Below, piece after piece: positions 31,886 through 33,045 of a DNA stretch of 33,045 nt (position 1 is the stretch's first letter; the number at the start of each line of letters is the position of its first letter). Origin of the DNA: Flavobacteriales bacterium. Its GTDB lineage: Bacteria; Bacteroidota; Bacteroidia; Flavobacteriales_C; GCA-002722245. The notes under the pieces are model-generated. The model saw nothing but the letters and a program-made list of their open reading frames with translations, had not been told where the DNA came from and searched no databases. The DNA is taken from NCBI GenBank assembly GCA_023251075.1, contig JAHEZM010000034.1, forward strand, positions 1 to 33,045, in the 5' to 3' direction. Made by a program: the position numbers and the translations under genes.

Positions 31886-32011
31886 TTCTTAAATAGATTA
31901 AGGTGATACTTCGTAGAAGCTCACCGGTTACACAATATAAAACAATGTTCAATATTATTTGTTCAACGTTAACTAACATCGAACCTTAAACATTGAACTC
32001 AGACAAAAGGA

Positions 32012-32107
32012 CTATTTCCCTTTTTTCTTGTGTCTGTTTTTTCTCAAACGTTTTTTACGTTTGTGTGTAGCCATTTTGTGACGTTTTCTTTTTTTTCCGC
32101 TTGGCAT
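32012..32107 (-). CDS. AURKAIP1/COX24-domain small basic protein
   Basis: A 31-residue gene on the minus strand, ATG at 32107 and TAG at 32014-32012. The product is almost entirely lysine, arginine and histidine (MPSGKKRKRHKMATHKRKKR, then LRKNRHKKKGK). The KRKRHKMATHKRKKRLRK core is the AURKAIP1/COX24 domain, also found in the mitochondrial small-subunit protein mS38. I recall such tiny proteins as conserved in Bacteroidota, often between an HU gene and the RNase E/G gene as here. A ribosomal role is likely by homology but is not shown here. The gene sits 19 bases after the TPR gene and is short enough to be missed by gene callers. Confidence 0.88.
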   Translation of the reverse strand: MPSGKKRKRHKMATHKRKKRLRKNRHKKKGK

Positions 32108-32126
32108 AAAATCTTTTTTTAAAGTT

Positions 32127-32594
32127 TTACTTTAATTGATTAATAATTTCTTGCACTTCTTTTTTCTGTGTTGAATCCTTAGTGGATTCATACAACTTAG
32201 TGAAAACAGTTTTTGCTTTCGTTGTATCTTTCAACATCAGATAAGTGTCCCCTAACTGTTTCATCACTACAGGTGATGGTTGAATTTCGGCTAGCCTTTC
32301 CAGGTAAGAAGCAGCTTTATCGTACTGGCCTGTTCTAAAACAGCCCTCGATCAAAATACCAAGTGCTCTCACATTTTTAGGATCTTCCTCCAATACTTCT
32401 TTTAGGAGTTTAATCCCTGGCATCGGTGCCTGTTGGGTTTGAATGATGACGAGTGCTTCATCAATCTTCTTATTCAACATTTGCTCACGTGTCATATCAG
32501 AATGAACTTCCGATGAACTTTTAGTGGGCAAAAAGTATAAAAGAACGAGTGCTGCAATGGCAGTGATAACTACTATAAGTTGTTTTTTGCTCAT
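32127..32594 (-). CDS. membrane-anchored TPR protein
   Basis: A 155-residue protein with one N-terminal transmembrane helix (about 5-22, LIVVITAIAALVLLYFLP) and a periplasm-facing helical domain. Two to three TPR-like repeats are visible (about 45-80, 82-115 and 116-150), such as NVRALGILIEGCFRTGQYDKAASYLERLAEIQPSP and VMKQLGDTYLMLKDTTKAKTVFTKLYE. TPRs bind protein partners, and the partner is unknown. It follows the HU gene by 12 bases and precedes the AURKAIP1/COX24 gene, so the run looks like one operon. Confidence 0.88.
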   Translation of the reverse strand: MSKKQLIVVITAIAALVLLYFLPTKSSSEVHSDMTREQMLNKKIDEALVIIQTQQAPMPGIKLLKEVLEEDPKNVRALGILIEGCFRTGQYDKAASYLERLAEIQPSPVVMKQLGDTYLMLKDTTKAKTVFTKLYESTKDSTQKKEVQEIINQLK

Positions 32595-32606
32595 TGCGGC
32601 GATTTA

Positions 32607-32897
32607 CTACTTCTTTTTAGAAGTTACCTTCACTTTCTCCACAAACACCTTAGCTGGTTTAAAAGCCGGGATGTTGTGTTCTGGAATAATGATGGTGGTG
32701 TTTTTAGAAATGTTTCTTCCTGTTTTTTGAGCTCTTTTTTTAACGATAAAAGAACCAAATCCTCTTAAATAAACATTGTCTCCGTTAGATACAGAAGTTT
32801 TGATGGATTTCATCATTGCCTCTACAGTTGCTTGAACTGCTACTTTCTCAATGCCTGTTTTTTCGGCAATCTCATTTACGATGTCTGCTTTTGTCAT
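32607..32897 (-). CDS. HU family DNA-binding protein
   Basis: A 96-residue nucleoid protein of the HU/IHF family that bends DNA as a dimer. The N-terminus MTKADIVNEIAEKTGIEK, the central RGFGSFIVKKRAQKTGRN and the arm-tip NIPAFKPAKVF are family signatures, including the proline that wedges into DNA. A lysine-rich tail (VKVTSKKK) ends it. The frame stays open to 33005, but the family starts at the ATG at 32897, 41 bases after a TAACTTCG box. It heads the HU-TPR-AURKAIP1/COX24-RNase run. Confidence 0.96.
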   Translation of the reverse strand: MTKADIVNEIAEKTGIEKVAVQATVEAMMKSIKTSVSNGDNVYLRGFGSFIVKKRAQKTGRNISKNTTIIIPEHNIPAFKPAKVFVEKVKVTSKKK

Positions 32898-32938
32898 TTC
32901 GAAATATATTAAATAATTACTTTCTATTTTAGGGGCTG

Positions 32939-32946
32939 CGAAGTTA
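32939..32946 (-). promoter_or_regulatory. HU gene promoter, -7 element
   Basis: TAACTTCG on the minus strand, one base off TAnnTTTG, with a TTG at 32967-32965 separated by 18 bases, the expected -33 spacing. The ATG is 41 bases downstream. Confidence 0.6.
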
Positions 32947-33045
32947 CATTTTAAATTGATTTTACAAAAACCTTGTGCGATTTTTTTTCTTTGTAAGTCA
33001 TTCAATTTTAATTATTTGTAAATGTTCTCGAAAAAAATTATTGTT

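Noticed and set aside
31886-32011. Small RNA or leader regulatory structure before rng
   Set aside because: A few short inverted matches (GTTCAAT with ATTGAAC) are visible, but they are AT-rich and no better than chance.

Overview
The window is an AT-rich stretch of a Bacteroidota chromosome. It is mostly conserved housekeeping and envelope genes, with several palindromic intergenic elements between them. Lineage evidence: TAnnTTTG-type -7 promoter elements ahead of many genes; few Shine-Dalgarno-like leaders; Bacteroidota families (DUF4296 lipoprotein, DUF6089 barrels, a type IX secretion C-terminal signal, a tiny AURKAIP1/COX24-domain protein); and the orders pdxJ-hydrolase-DPM synthase-pyrC and uppS-bamA-ompH-ompH-murI. 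I cannot place it below phylum. No rRNA, tRNA, CRISPR array, prophage or classical insertion sequence was seen.

Layout. 1-860 is the accessory part: the first codons of a gene leaving the window, then a DUF559 (Vsr-like) nuclease gene flanked on both sides by inverted, REP-like palindromes. 916-5699 holds an orphan sensor histidine kinase, gpmI, tyrS and an extended SDR dehydrogenase. 5690-6481 holds an unknown helical protein and a DUF4296 lipoprotein. 6591-7013 is a secreted MORN-repeat protein. 7010-10590 is a minus-strand operon: pdxJ, alpha/beta hydrolase, polyprenol-phosphate mannosyltransferase, dihydroorotase. 10661-20780 is a long plus-strand envelope cluster: CBS protein, single-POTRA Omp85 protein, NAD kinase, two DUF6089 barrels, UppS, BamA, two Skp/OmpH chaperones and glutamate racemase. 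20823-22692 encodes a gamma-carbonic-anhydrase-like protein and a type IX secreted protein. 22771-26463 holds an ArsC-like protein, a DMT permease, yicC-gmk-nadD and a broken YcxB-like gene. 26674-27760 is prfB with its programmed +1 frameshift. 27801-28766 is an unknown, internally duplicated membrane protein. 28826-33005 is a minus-strand run: recX, a CDF metal transporter, RNase E/G, the 31-residue AURKAIP1/COX24 protein, a TPR protein and HU.

Much of the content serves the envelope. UppS and the DPM synthase handle polyprenyl carriers, MurI makes D-glutamate, BamA and the Skp proteins assemble outer membrane proteins, and the neighbouring barrels are likely clients. NadK, NadD, PdxJ and PyrC supply cofactors and nucleotides.

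The best candidate for something undescribed is the DUF559 locus. Its nuclease gene sits between paired inverted palindromes, as REP-associated transposase genes do, and a solitary 30-bp perfect hairpin at 30194-30256 resembles its ends. Other points worth attention are further multi-hairpin elements, terminators in unusual places (inside pyrC, and abutting the murI start codon), overlapping divergent promoters, and the RF2 frameshift site without a Shine-Dalgarno-like stimulator.
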